64,000 bases of DNA from Nocardioides kongjuensis (lineage in GTDB: Bacteria > Actinomycetota > Actinomycetes > Propionibacteriales > Nocardioidaceae). The notes under the pieces were generated by a model. The model saw nothing but the letters and a program-made list of their open reading frames with translations, did no database searches and had not been told where the DNA came from. This document shows, piece after piece, positions 57,283-64,000 of this stretch. The stretch is from NCBI RefSeq assembly GCF_013409625.1, contig NZ_JACCBF010000001.1:1615001-1679000 (forward strand). The letters are read 5' to 3'. A program made the position numbers and the translations under genes. How positions within the stretch are numbered: the stretch's first letter is position 1; each line of letters opens with the position of its first letter.

Positions 57283-58592
57283 CCGGCTGCCTTCCCTTCC
57301 CGGACGACCGGCCCGTAGAGCAGCGTGCCCAAGGAGCCGTACGACGCCGGGTCGTGGCCGCTGTGACCGGCGAGCATCGCGTTGACGACGCGCTGCTCGG
57401 CCTCGGTGCCGGCGTACCCGCTGTCGATGGCGGACGGCCGGCCCAGCAGGCCCTGCAACGGGAGCGGCGAGAAGCCGCCCTTCTCGTCGATGTCGGAGCC
57501 CTGGTCGAGCGGGTGCGCGGGCGCCGGGATGGTGAAGTTCGGCAGGCCCAGGCACCACGGGCCGTGCCCGACCTCGCCGTACGTCGGCAGGTCGCGCTCG
57601 TCGTAGGGCCGGAACTGCGGCTGGAAGAACTCGATGTACTGCTTGACCACGTTGCCCTCGAACGTCTTGGACAGGATCGGCGCGTAGTTGGCGGCGCCGC
57701 GGATCAGGCAGGGGAACTCCGGGGAGTACTCGGCGAGCAGGTCGAGCACGGGAGCGGTGACCTGGCCCATCCGGATCAGGTTCTGCTCGTTGTCGGCCAG
57801 GAACTTCGTCGCGGTGTCGGACAGGCCGGTCAGGTCGGAGAAGAAGACGTCGAGGTCCTTGGCCTTCTCGGTGACCGTCTTGCTGGTGACCGTCACGTTG
57901 TCGAGCACGTCGAGCAGGTCGGGCGCGGCGACGTCGTACGCGTCGGCGACGTCGGCGAGCGCGACCAGGTCCTTGCGCAGCGTCGGCAGGTGGTCGTCGA
58001 TCGCACCGATGTAGTCGCCGAGCTGGTCCATGGTCTCGCCGAGCTTCTCGCCGCGGCCCTCGAGCGCGGTGGCCAGGGCGTGCAGCGTGGCGTTCAGGTC
58101 GGCGGGACGCACCGCACGCAGCAGCGGGAACAGGTTGGCGAGCACCTGGCTGAGCTCGACGTTGGTCTCCACCCGGTCGGCGGGGATGACGTCCCCGTCC
58201 TGCAGGTGCCCGCTGGCCGCCTCGGGACGGACGAGCGCGACGAACTTCTGGCCGAACAGCGTGGTCGGCAGGATCCGCACGCTGACGTTGGCCGGGATCT
58301 TCCTCGCGGCGTCGTTGTCGATGGCCAGGGTGATCTCGGCCTGCTCGCCGTCCTGGTCGATCTTGTCCACCCGGCCGACGAGGACGCCGTTGATCCGGAC
58401 GTCGCCGAACTTGGCCAGCTGCAGGCCCGCCCGGTCCGCCTTGACGGTGACCACGGTCGAGCTGTCGAAGGTCTTGTTGTAGATCGCGATCGAGAGCCAC
58501 ACCAGCAGCGCGATCACGGACAGGAACACGACCCCGGCGACGAGGAGCCGGTTGTGCTCCTTGGCGCTGTCGTGGTGGATGTTGATCAGCAT
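57279..58592 (-). CDS. mce4A: Mce4A-type importer subunit
   Basis: 437 residues. Anchor LLVAGVVFLSVIALLVWLSI; MCE domain (LAKFGDVRINGVLVGRVDKI; TTLFGQKFVALVRP). A C-terminal region with paired Cys (SPEFPCLIRG, HGPWCLGLPNF) is typical of MceA. First Mce subunit after the YrbE permeases, as in M. tuberculosis mce4. Confidence 0.92.
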   Translation of the reverse strand: MLINIHHDSAKEHNRLLVAGVVFLSVIALLVWLSIAIYNKTFDSSTVVTVKADRAGLQLAKFGDVRINGVLVGRVDKIDQDGEQAEITLAIDNDAARKIPANVSVRILPTTLFGQKFVALVRPEAASGHLQDGDVIPADRVETNVELSQVLANLFPLLRAVRPADLNATLHALATALEGRGEKLGETMDQLGDYIGAIDDHLPTLRKDLVALADVADAYDVAAPDLLDVLDNVTVTSKTVTEKAKDLDVFFSDLTGLSDTATKFLADNEQNLIRMGQVTAPVLDLLAEYSPEFPCLIRGAANYAPILSKTFEGNVVKQYIEFFQPQFRPYDERDLPTYGEVGHGPWCLGLPNFTIPAPAHPLDQGSDIDEKGGFSPLPLQGLLGRPSAIDSGYAGTEAEQRVVNAMLAGHSGHDPASYGSLGTLLYGPVVREGKAAG

Positions 58593-58599
58593 CGCCGGC

Positions 58600-59436
58600 T
58601 CACCCCGTGATCCGCACGGTCGTCGTCGAGCCCCAGATGGCGAAGGTCAGGAAGAAGTCGGCCATCACGATCGTCACGATGCTGGTCCGGATCGCCTTGC
58701 CGACGGCCCGGCCGACGCCGGCGGGACCGCCCGACGCGGTGTAGCCGTAGTAGCAGTGGATGAGGATCACCGCGACGGCGAGGAAGAGCAGCTTGAAGAA
58801 CGACCACACCATGTCGATCGGCGGCAGGAACTGCAGGAAGTAGTGGTCGTAGGTGCCGCCCGACTGGCCGTAGATCATGGTGACGATCAGCCGGGGCGAG
58901 AGGTACGACGCGCACAGGGCCACGATGTAGAGCGGGATGACCGCGACGAAGGCGGCGATCATCCGGGTCGTGACGAGGAACGGCAGCGACGGGATGCCCA
59001 TCACCTCGAGCGCGTCGATCTCCTCCGAGATCCGCATCGCGCCCAGGCGGGCGGTGTAGCCGCAGCCGACGGTCGCGGCCAGTGCGATCGAGGACACCAG
59101 CGGCGCGACCTCGCGGGTGTTGAAGTAGGCGGAGATGAAGGCGCTGAACTTCGCGACGCCGATCTGGCTCAGCGACGCGTAGCCCTGGATGCCGACCTCG
59201 GTGCCGGCGAAGAAGGCCATGAACGCGATCACGCCGACCGAGCCCAGGATCAGGCTCAGGCCGCCCGCACCGAAGGCGACCTCGGCGAGGGTGCTCAGGA
59301 TCTCGCGCGGGTAGCGCCTGACCGCCCGCGGCGCCCAGGCCAGGGCCTTGACGTAGAACAGCAGCTGGTCGCCGTACCCCTCGAGGGAGGAGCGCCCGCT
59401 CCTGTAGGTGTTGGAGACGAAGTCGGCGGCTGCCAT
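58600..59436 (-). CDS. yrbE4B: YrbE4B-type permease
   Basis: 278 residues, MlaE-like permease with five or so membrane helices. The family motif region RISEEIDALEVMGIPSLPFL is the cytoplasmic coupling helix expected to touch the MceG/Mkl ATPase (not in this window). GYTARLGAMR is typical. ATG shares one base with the yrbE4A stop (TGATG). Confidence 0.95.
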   Translation of the reverse strand: MAAADFVSNTYRSGRSSLEGYGDQLLFYVKALAWAPRAVRRYPREILSTLAEVAFGAGGLSLILGSVGVIAFMAFFAGTEVGIQGYASLSQIGVAKFSAFISAYFNTREVAPLVSSIALAATVGCGYTARLGAMRISEEIDALEVMGIPSLPFLVTTRMIAAFVAVIPLYIVALCASYLSPRLIVTMIYGQSGGTYDHYFLQFLPPIDMVWSFFKLLFLAVAVILIHCYYGYTASGGPAGVGRAVGKAIRTSIVTIVMADFFLTFAIWGSTTTVRITG

Positions 59437-60209
59437 CACAACCCCACCGGCGGAGCGACCTGGAAGTAGATCGCGGTGATCACCGCGTTGAGGAAGAACA
59501 GCGCCATGAACGCGATGATCACCGACTCGTTGACCGCCCGGCCGACACCGCTGGGTCCGCCGCCGGCGTTGAGACCCTTGTAGGCACCGATGATCGCGGC
59601 GAGCCAGCCGAAGATGATCGCCTTGATCATGGCGATGTAGAGGTCGGGCAGCGAGGCCAGCGCGGTGAACGACGACAAGAACGCGCCGGCCGACCCGCCC
59701 TGGACGATGACGGTGAAGAAGTAGCCGCCTCCGATGCCGGTGCCGATCACGATGCCGTTGATCATGAAGGCGACGAACATGGTCGCCACCACCCGCGGCG
59801 CGACCAGCCGCTCGAGCGGGTCGATGCCGAGGACCTCCATCGCATCGATCTCCTCGCGGATCTTGCGCGCGCCGAGGTCGGAGCAGATCGCCGAGCCGGC
59901 TGCGCCGGCGATGATCATCGCGGCCGCCATCGGTGCCGCCTCGCGCACCGTGGCGAGCACGGCCGTCGCACCCGCGAAGGACTGGGCGCCGAGCTGGCCG
60001 GTCAGGTTGCCGACCTGGAGCGAGATGACCGCGCCGAACGGGATCGAGACCATGATCGTCGGCATCAGCGTCACGCTGGTGACGAACCAGGCCTGCTCGA
60101 GGAACTCCCGCACCTGGAAGGGCCGGGTGAAGATCCGCTTGGTCACCTCGACGACCATCAGCGCGATCTCGCCAGGGCCACGCACGACCGCCATGGCATT
60201 GAAGGCCAC
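59436..60209 (-). CDS. yrbE4A: YrbE4A-type permease
   Basis: 257 residues, MlaE family, first gene of the mce operon. Coupling helix KIREEIDAMEVLGIDPLERL; membrane segments include MPTIMVSIPFGAVISLQVG and FMINGIVIGTGIGGGYFF. GTG 60207-60209 is preceded by GGAGAGGAG at seven bases, so I prefer it to the internal ATG at 60194. The KstR site lies about 60 bases upstream. Confidence 0.95.
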   Translation of the reverse strand: MAFNAMAVVRGPGEIALMVVEVTKRIFTRPFQVREFLEQAWFVTSVTLMPTIMVSIPFGAVISLQVGNLTGQLGAQSFAGATAVLATVREAAPMAAAMIIAGAAGSAICSDLGARKIREEIDAMEVLGIDPLERLVAPRVVATMFVAFMINGIVIGTGIGGGYFFTVIVQGGSAGAFLSSFTALASLPDLYIAMIKAIIFGWLAAIIGAYKGLNAGGGPSGVGRAVNESVIIAFMALFFLNAVITAIYFQVAPPVGL

Positions 60210-60264
60210 GCCCCGACTCCTCTCCCCACATGTCCAAAGCCGGTCCCGCTCCAGGGACCCGGCG

Positions 60265-60282
60265 ATATTAGAACACGTTCTC
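60265..60282 (-). promoter_or_regulatory. KstR operator and promoter of the mce4 operon
   Basis: TAGAACACGTTCTC (60269-60282) matches the KstR site except the last base. The minus-strand -10 TAATAT (60265-60270) overlaps it. The roughly 50-base leader contains the inverted repeat GGTCCC/GGGACC (60242-60259). KstR control of mce4 is established in mycobacteria and rhodococci. Confidence 0.8.
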
Positions 60283-60377
60283 GTTGTGACCAAGGTGACT
60301 TGGCCAGCCCTCGGTCTTTTTTGCTCCTCGTCCCGCTCAACGCCGTCGTGGTGGCGGGGGTCACGCCGAGGGGTCCC

Positions 60378-60383
60378 TAGGAT
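60378..60383 (+). promoter_or_regulatory. Candidate leaderless promoter -10 of the channel gene
   Basis: TAGGAT, six bases, then GTG 60390. No ribosome-binding site is present. Confidence 0.5.
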
Positions 60384-60389
60384 CGGCCC

Positions 60390-61076
60390 GTGCAGTCCTC
60401 CGCCGCGCGGCCGTCCCGGCCACTGGAAGTGATCGGCCGCCACCCCTCGGCGCTCCTGCTGGCGGCACAGCTGGTGGTGGTGCTCGCCTACCCCGCGCTC
60501 GAGGGATCGGCGGCCGGGCGCGCGGTGGTCGGCGTGGTCCAGATGGTCGTCGTGCTCTCGGCGGTGTGGGCGGTGCGGCGGACGGCGACCCTGCGCTGGG
60601 TGGTCCTGTTCCTGGGCGCACCGGCCGTCGTCCTGGCCGTGCTGGAGGCGGTGCAGCCGGACGTGGAGTGGATCGTGCTGGCCTCCGCCGCCTTCCACGT
60701 CCCGTTCTACTTCTTCGTGTCGTACGCCATGATCCGCTACCTCTTCCACGACGACCGGGTGACCGCCGACGAGATCTTCGCGACCGGCGCCGCGTTCACT
60801 GTCGTGGCCTGGGCCTTCGCCTACCTGTACGCCGCGGCCCAGGTCCTCTGGCCGGGTTCGTTCGTCGGCTTCAACAGTCCCGACGGCAGCGCGCCGCTGA
60901 CCTGGTTCGAGCTGCTCTTCTTGTCCTTCACCACGCTGACCAGCGTCGGGCTGTCGGACGTGTACCCGGTCGTGAGCCAGGCTCGGTCGTTCGTGATGGT
61001 CGAGCAGGTCGCGGGCGTCTTCTACGTGGCGCTCGTCGTGGCCCGCCTGGTCGGCCTCAGCGCGCGTCGGGCGTGA
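60390..61076 (+). CDS. Ion-channel-family membrane protein with odd filter
   Basis: 228 residues. About five or six hydrophobic segments, the last two flanking a pore-loop-like sequence FTTLTSVGLSDVYPV. This resembles the K+ channel pore (TTVGYGD) but the filter reads SVGLSD, replacing Tyr-Gly by Leu-Ser. The C-terminus ends right after the last helix (VALVVARLVGLSARRA), with no RCK domain. GTG start at 60390. Its 3' end overlaps the convergent MFS gene by 20 bases. Confidence 0.75.
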   Translation: MQSSAARPSRPLEVIGRHPSALLLAAQLVVVLAYPALEGSAAGRAVVGVVQMVVVLSAVWAVRRTATLRWVVLFLGAPAVVLAVLEAVQPDVEWIVLASAAFHVPFYFFVSYAMIRYLFHDDRVTADEIFATGAAFTVVAWAFAYLYAAAQVLWPGSFVGFNSPDGSAPLTWFELLFLSFTTLTSVGLSDVYPVVSQARSFVMVEQVAGVFYVALVVARLVGLSARRA

Positions 61077-62367
61077 GGTCCACCATCGAGGACCCGCCGG
61101 CCACCTGCTCGCGGGTGGTCAACGAGCGGATCCGGCGCCGGTAGCGCAGCACCTGCACCACGCCGAGGGTCCACAGGACGTACTGGGTGGCCATCGCCCA
61201 GCGGAACGCCTCGGGCGTGTAGTCCTGCGCGCCGGGTGTCAGCGCGTCGAGCACCGCACCGACGGCAAGGACGGCCAGCAGGCCCGAGGTGAAGCCGCCG
61301 ACGTTGATGATCCCGCTCGCACTCGCCGTGCGGTGGTCGGGGTTGCTCGTGCGCGCGACGTCGAAGCCGATCATCGACCCGGGCCCGCCGGCGCCGACCA
61401 CGACGATCAGCAGGACCAGCAGCAGGAGCGGGGCGTCCCCGGGCCACAGCAGCACCAGCGCCCAGACCGTCGCAAGCGCGCCGACGATGACCAGCGCCGT
61501 CGTCGAGCGGTGCCACGGGTGCCGCCCGACCAGCCAGCCGAGCAGCGGGCCGTAGCCCACGGAGGTCGCCACGAGCAGCGAGAGCAGCGCGCTCGCCGTC
61601 CCGGCGGAGACGTGCTCGGCCGTCACCAGGAACGGGAAGCCCCACAGCAGGCCCATCAGGGTCGTGCTGAACGGCGTCGAGAAGTGCACCCACAGCCCGA
61701 GCCGGGTCCCCGGCTGGGCCCACGAGGCGGCCAGGCTCGCCGCGAGGGCGCGCGCCGTCATCGGTACGCCGCGCAGGTGCGCCTGCGTCGGCGTGTCGTG
61801 GAGCAGCACCCGCAGCAGGACGAGCGCGACGAGCCCGACGAGCGCGCCGCCGAGGTAGGCGCGGGTCCACCCGAGGTGGCCCAGCGCCCAGGTCATCGGC
61901 GCGGCCGCGGCGAGTGCGCCGAGCTGGCCGAGGTTGCCGGTCAGCTGGCTGACCAGCGGCACCTGGCGCCGGGGGAACCACGAGGTGACCAGGCGCAGCA
62001 CGCAGATGAACGTCATCGCGTCACCCGCACCGACCAGCACCCGGGCGCCCAGGGCCAGCGCGTAGCTGTCGGCGAACGCGAACGCCGCCTGCCCGGTGCT
62101 GACCACGGTGACGGCGGCCGTGAGCACGGTCCGCGAGCCGAACCGGTCGACCATCAGCCCGACCGGGATCTGCATGGAGGCGTAGACCAGCAGCTGGAGC
62201 ACCGTGAACGACGCCAGCTGGCTGGCCGAGATGTCGAAGCGATCGGTCGCGGCGAGGCCGGCGACGGCGAGGCTGCTGCGGTGGAAGACGGCGAGGGCGT
62301 AGACGAGGAGGCCGACGACCCACACGGTGTAGCGACGCCCGGGGACCGACCCAGGCTCGTTGCTCAC
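61057..62367 (-). CDS. MFS transporter
   Basis: 436 residues with twelve predicted helices. The loop 2-3 signature appears as QIPVGLMVDRFGSRTV (G-x3-D-R-x-G-x-R). First helix segment WVVGLLVYALAVFHRSSLAV is of the nitrate/sugar-phosphate-like MFS group. Substrate unknown. GTG at 62365-62367. Confidence 0.88.
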   Translation of the reverse strand: MSNEPGSVPGRRYTVWVVGLLVYALAVFHRSSLAVAGLAATDRFDISASQLASFTVLQLLVYASMQIPVGLMVDRFGSRTVLTAAVTVVSTGQAAFAFADSYALALGARVLVGAGDAMTFICVLRLVTSWFPRRQVPLVSQLTGNLGQLGALAAAAPMTWALGHLGWTRAYLGGALVGLVALVLLRVLLHDTPTQAHLRGVPMTARALAASLAASWAQPGTRLGLWVHFSTPFSTTLMGLLWGFPFLVTAEHVSAGTASALLSLLVATSVGYGPLLGWLVGRHPWHRSTTALVIVGALATVWALVLLWPGDAPLLLLVLLIVVVGAGGPGSMIGFDVARTSNPDHRTASASGIINVGGFTSGLLAVLAVGAVLDALTPGAQDYTPEAFRWAMATQYVLWTLGVVQVLRYRRRIRSLTTREQVAGGSSMVDLTPDAR

Positions 62368-62373
62368 ACCAGC

Positions 62374-62379
62374 AGGGTA
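62374..62379 (-). promoter_or_regulatory. Candidate leaderless promoter -10 of the MFS gene
   Basis: TACCCT on the minus strand, six bases, then GTG 62367. Confidence 0.45.
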
Positions 62380-62496
62380 TCGGCTTCCTGTGGCCCAGAC
62401 CGCCTCGGCAGGGACGTGCGACGGCTCACTTCGTCGCCTGCGCTCGCGCGCTCGTCGGGAGCGCTCCGAGCTCGTTCCTCGCTCGGCGCTCCCTCC

Positions 62497-64000
62497 TCAC
62501 TTGGTCGCTTCCATCATCTGGCGCAGCTCCTTCTTGAGCTCGCCGATCTCGTCGCGCAGCCGCGCGGCCAGCTCGAACTGCAGCTCGGCGGCCGCGGCCT
62601 TCATCTGGTCGGTGAGGTCCTGGATCAGCTGGGCAAGGTCCGAGCTCGGCAGTCCGGCCAGCTCGGCGGCGTGCCCGCCGATGTCGGTCGAGCGCAGCTG
62701 GGGCGTGGGCGACTTCTTCGGCTTCACTCCCCCGGCGCGCCCCTTCTGGCCGACGTCGGCCCAGGTCTGCAGCAGCTCCTGGGTGGTCTCGTCCTCGCGC
62801 GCCAGCATCTCAGTGATGTCGGCGATCTTCTTGCGCAGCGGCTGCGGGTCGATGCCGTGGGCCTCGTTGTAGGCGACCTGCTTGGCCCGGCGCCGGTTGG
62901 TCTCGTCGATGGCCGACTCCATCGACGGGGTGATCCGGTCGGCGTACATGTGGACCTCGCCCGACACGTTGCGCGCCGCGCGGCCGATGGTCTGGATGAG
63001 CGACTTGTCGGAGCGCAGGAAGCCCTCCTTGTCGGCGTCGAGGATCGACACCAGCGACACCTCGGGCAGGTCGAGGCCCTCACGGAGCAGGTTGATGCCG
63101 ACGAGGACGTCGTAGGCGCCCAGCCGCAGGTCGCGCAGCAGCTCGATCCGCTTGAGGGTGTCGACCTCGGAGTGGAGGTAGCGGGTGCGGATGCCGGCGT
63201 CGAGGAGGTAGTCGGTGAGGTCCTCGGACATCTTCTTGGTCAGCGTGGTGACCAGGACGCGTTCCTGCTTCTCGGCACGCTGGCGGATCTCGTGGATCAG
63301 GTCGTCGATCTGGCCCTTGGTCGGCTTGACCACGACCTGGGGGTCGACCAGGCCGGTCGGGCGGATGATCTGCTCGACGACGTCGCCCTGCACCTTGTCG
63401 AGCTCGTAGTCGCCCGGCGTCGCGGACAGGTAGACCGTCTGCCCGATCCGCTCGAGGAACTCCTCCCAGCGCAGCGGGCGGTTGTCCATCGCGCTCGGCA
63501 GCCGGAAGCCGTGCTCGACCAGGTTGCGCTTGCGCGACATGTCGCCCTCGTACATCCCGCCGATCTGCGGGACCGCGACGTGGGACTCGTCGACGACGAG
63601 CACGAAGTCCTCGGGGAAGTAGTCGAGCAGCGTGTTGGGCGCGCTGCCGCGCGAGCGGCCGTCCATGTGCATCGAGTAGTTCTCGATGCCCGAGCAGGAG
63701 CCGACCTGGCGCATCATCTCGATGTCGTACGTCGTGCGCATCCGCAGCCGCTGCGCCTCGAGCATCTTGCCCTGCCGCTCGAAGGTCTGCAGCTGCTCGG
63801 CGAGCTCGGCCTCGATGCCGTTGATCGCCCGCTCCATCCGCTCCGGGCCGGCGATGTAGTGGCTCGCCGGGAAGACGTAGAGCTCCTGGTCCTCGGTGAG
63901 CACCTCGCCGGTGACCGGGTGCAGCGTCATCAGCCGCTCGATCTCGTCGCCGAAGAACTCGATCCGAACCGCCAGCTCCTCGTAGACCGGGAAGATCTCG
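62497..64000 (-). CDS. uvrB: Excinuclease ABC subunit B, C-terminal part (cut by window end)
   Basis: About 500 residues visible. Nucleotide excision repair damage-verification helicase. Landmarks: [40 protein letters not shown] (Walker B region), [30 protein letters not shown] and [10 protein letters not shown] (helicase V-VI), and the C-terminal UVR domain ([20 protein letters not shown]) that binds UvrC. The N-terminal Walker A region is outside the window. The 129-base gap to the MFS gene is G+C-rich with repeated GCTCG/GCGCTC words but no clear element. Confidence 0.97.
   Translation of the reverse strand, partial: EIFPVYEELAVRIEFFGDEIERLMTLHPVTGEVLTEDQELYVFPASHYIAGPERMERAINGIEAELAEQLQTFERQGKMLEAQRLRMRTTYDIEMMRQVGSCSGIENYSMHMDGRSRGSAPNTLLDYFPEDFVLVVDESHVAVPQIGGMYEGDMSRKRNLVEHGFRLPSAMDNRPLRWEEFLERIGQTVYLSATPGDYELDKVQGDVVEQIIRPTGLVDPQVVVKPTKGQIDDLIHEIRQRAEKQERVLVTTLTKKMSEDLTDYLLDAGIRTRYLHSEVDTLKRIELLRDLRLGAYDVLVGINLLREGLDLPEVSLVSILDADKEGFLRSDKSLIQTIGRAARNVSGEVHMYADRITPSMESAIDETNRRRAKQVAYNEAHGIDPQPLRKKIADITEMLAREDETTQELLQTWADVGQKGRAGGVKPKKSPTPQLRSTDIGGHAAELAGLPSSDLAQLIQDLTDQMKAAAAELQFELAARLRDEIGELKKELRQMMEATK

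Noticed and set aside
62368..62496. GCTCG-rich gap before uvrB as a mobile or repeat element
   Set aside because: Similar words occur in other gaps but there is no defined unit, inverted termini or duplication; it looks like ordinary G+C-rich spacer.

Overview
The window is a dense, very high G+C chromosome segment of an actinobacterium, most likely a nocardioidaceae-type relative (inference from gene order and gene content; no marker gene fixes the genus). Genes are packed with 1- and 4-base start/stop overlaps (ATGA, GTGA, TTGA, TGATG). GTG starts are common. At ten starts a TAnnnT hexamer lies 6-7 bases before the start codon, which suggests leaderless mRNAs. No gene-free stretch exceeds 300 bases. 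The longest is the infC leader (about 275 bases). I saw no rRNA, tRNA, CRISPR array or insertion sequence.

Region 1 (1-9015) is a complete arginine operon on the minus strand, read argC, ACT-domain protein, argJ, argB, argD, argF, argR, argG, NUDIX hydrolase, argH (argH is cut by the window start). A candidate ARG box overlaps the start of argC. The ACT protein belongs to the family that includes the animal arginine sensor CASTOR1 and carries a 14-unit 9-bp tandem repeat.

Region 2 (9086-21640) holds a DrrAB-like ABC exporter facing a SARP/AAA regulator that has no ATG, GTG or TTG start before its DNA-binding domain. It then has the conserved block infC-rpmI-rplT-rRNA methyltransferase-histidine kinase-DinB protein, and pheS-pheT. 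infC starts with ATC and has a structured leader with a terminator-like hairpin.

Region 3 (21643-30732) holds an SseB-like protein, a PLP fold-type III enzyme, a small P-loop kinase, an aldose epimerase, and a rib-his string (ribD, ribE, ribBA, ribH, hisE, hisG, PH-domain protein) behind an FMN riboswitch. A cupin gene diverges from it.

Region 4 (30738-60282) is a sterol/cholesterol catabolic island. It has an igr-type side-chain operon (fused ChsE1-ChsE2, split ChsH2, ChsH1, Ltp2), hydrolases, a WS/DGAT acyltransferase, a FadE34-type fused acyl-CoA dehydrogenase, the TetR regulator KstR, a reductase-ferredoxin-Hsd4A operon, and a complete mce4-type sterol importer operon. Six KstR-type operators (TNNAACNNGTTNNA) sit in its promoters. 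Between fadE34 and kstR, which are adjacent in Mycobacterium tuberculosis, lies an unexplained four-gene module (two methyltransferases, a GT4 glycosyltransferase and a six-hairpin 'prenyltransferase-like' protein) with KstR operators at both outer ends. It is the best candidate here for an undescribed function.

Region 5 (60390-64000) holds a two-pore-domain-like ion channel with an unusual filter, an MFS transporter, and the C-terminal part of uvrB, cut by the window end.
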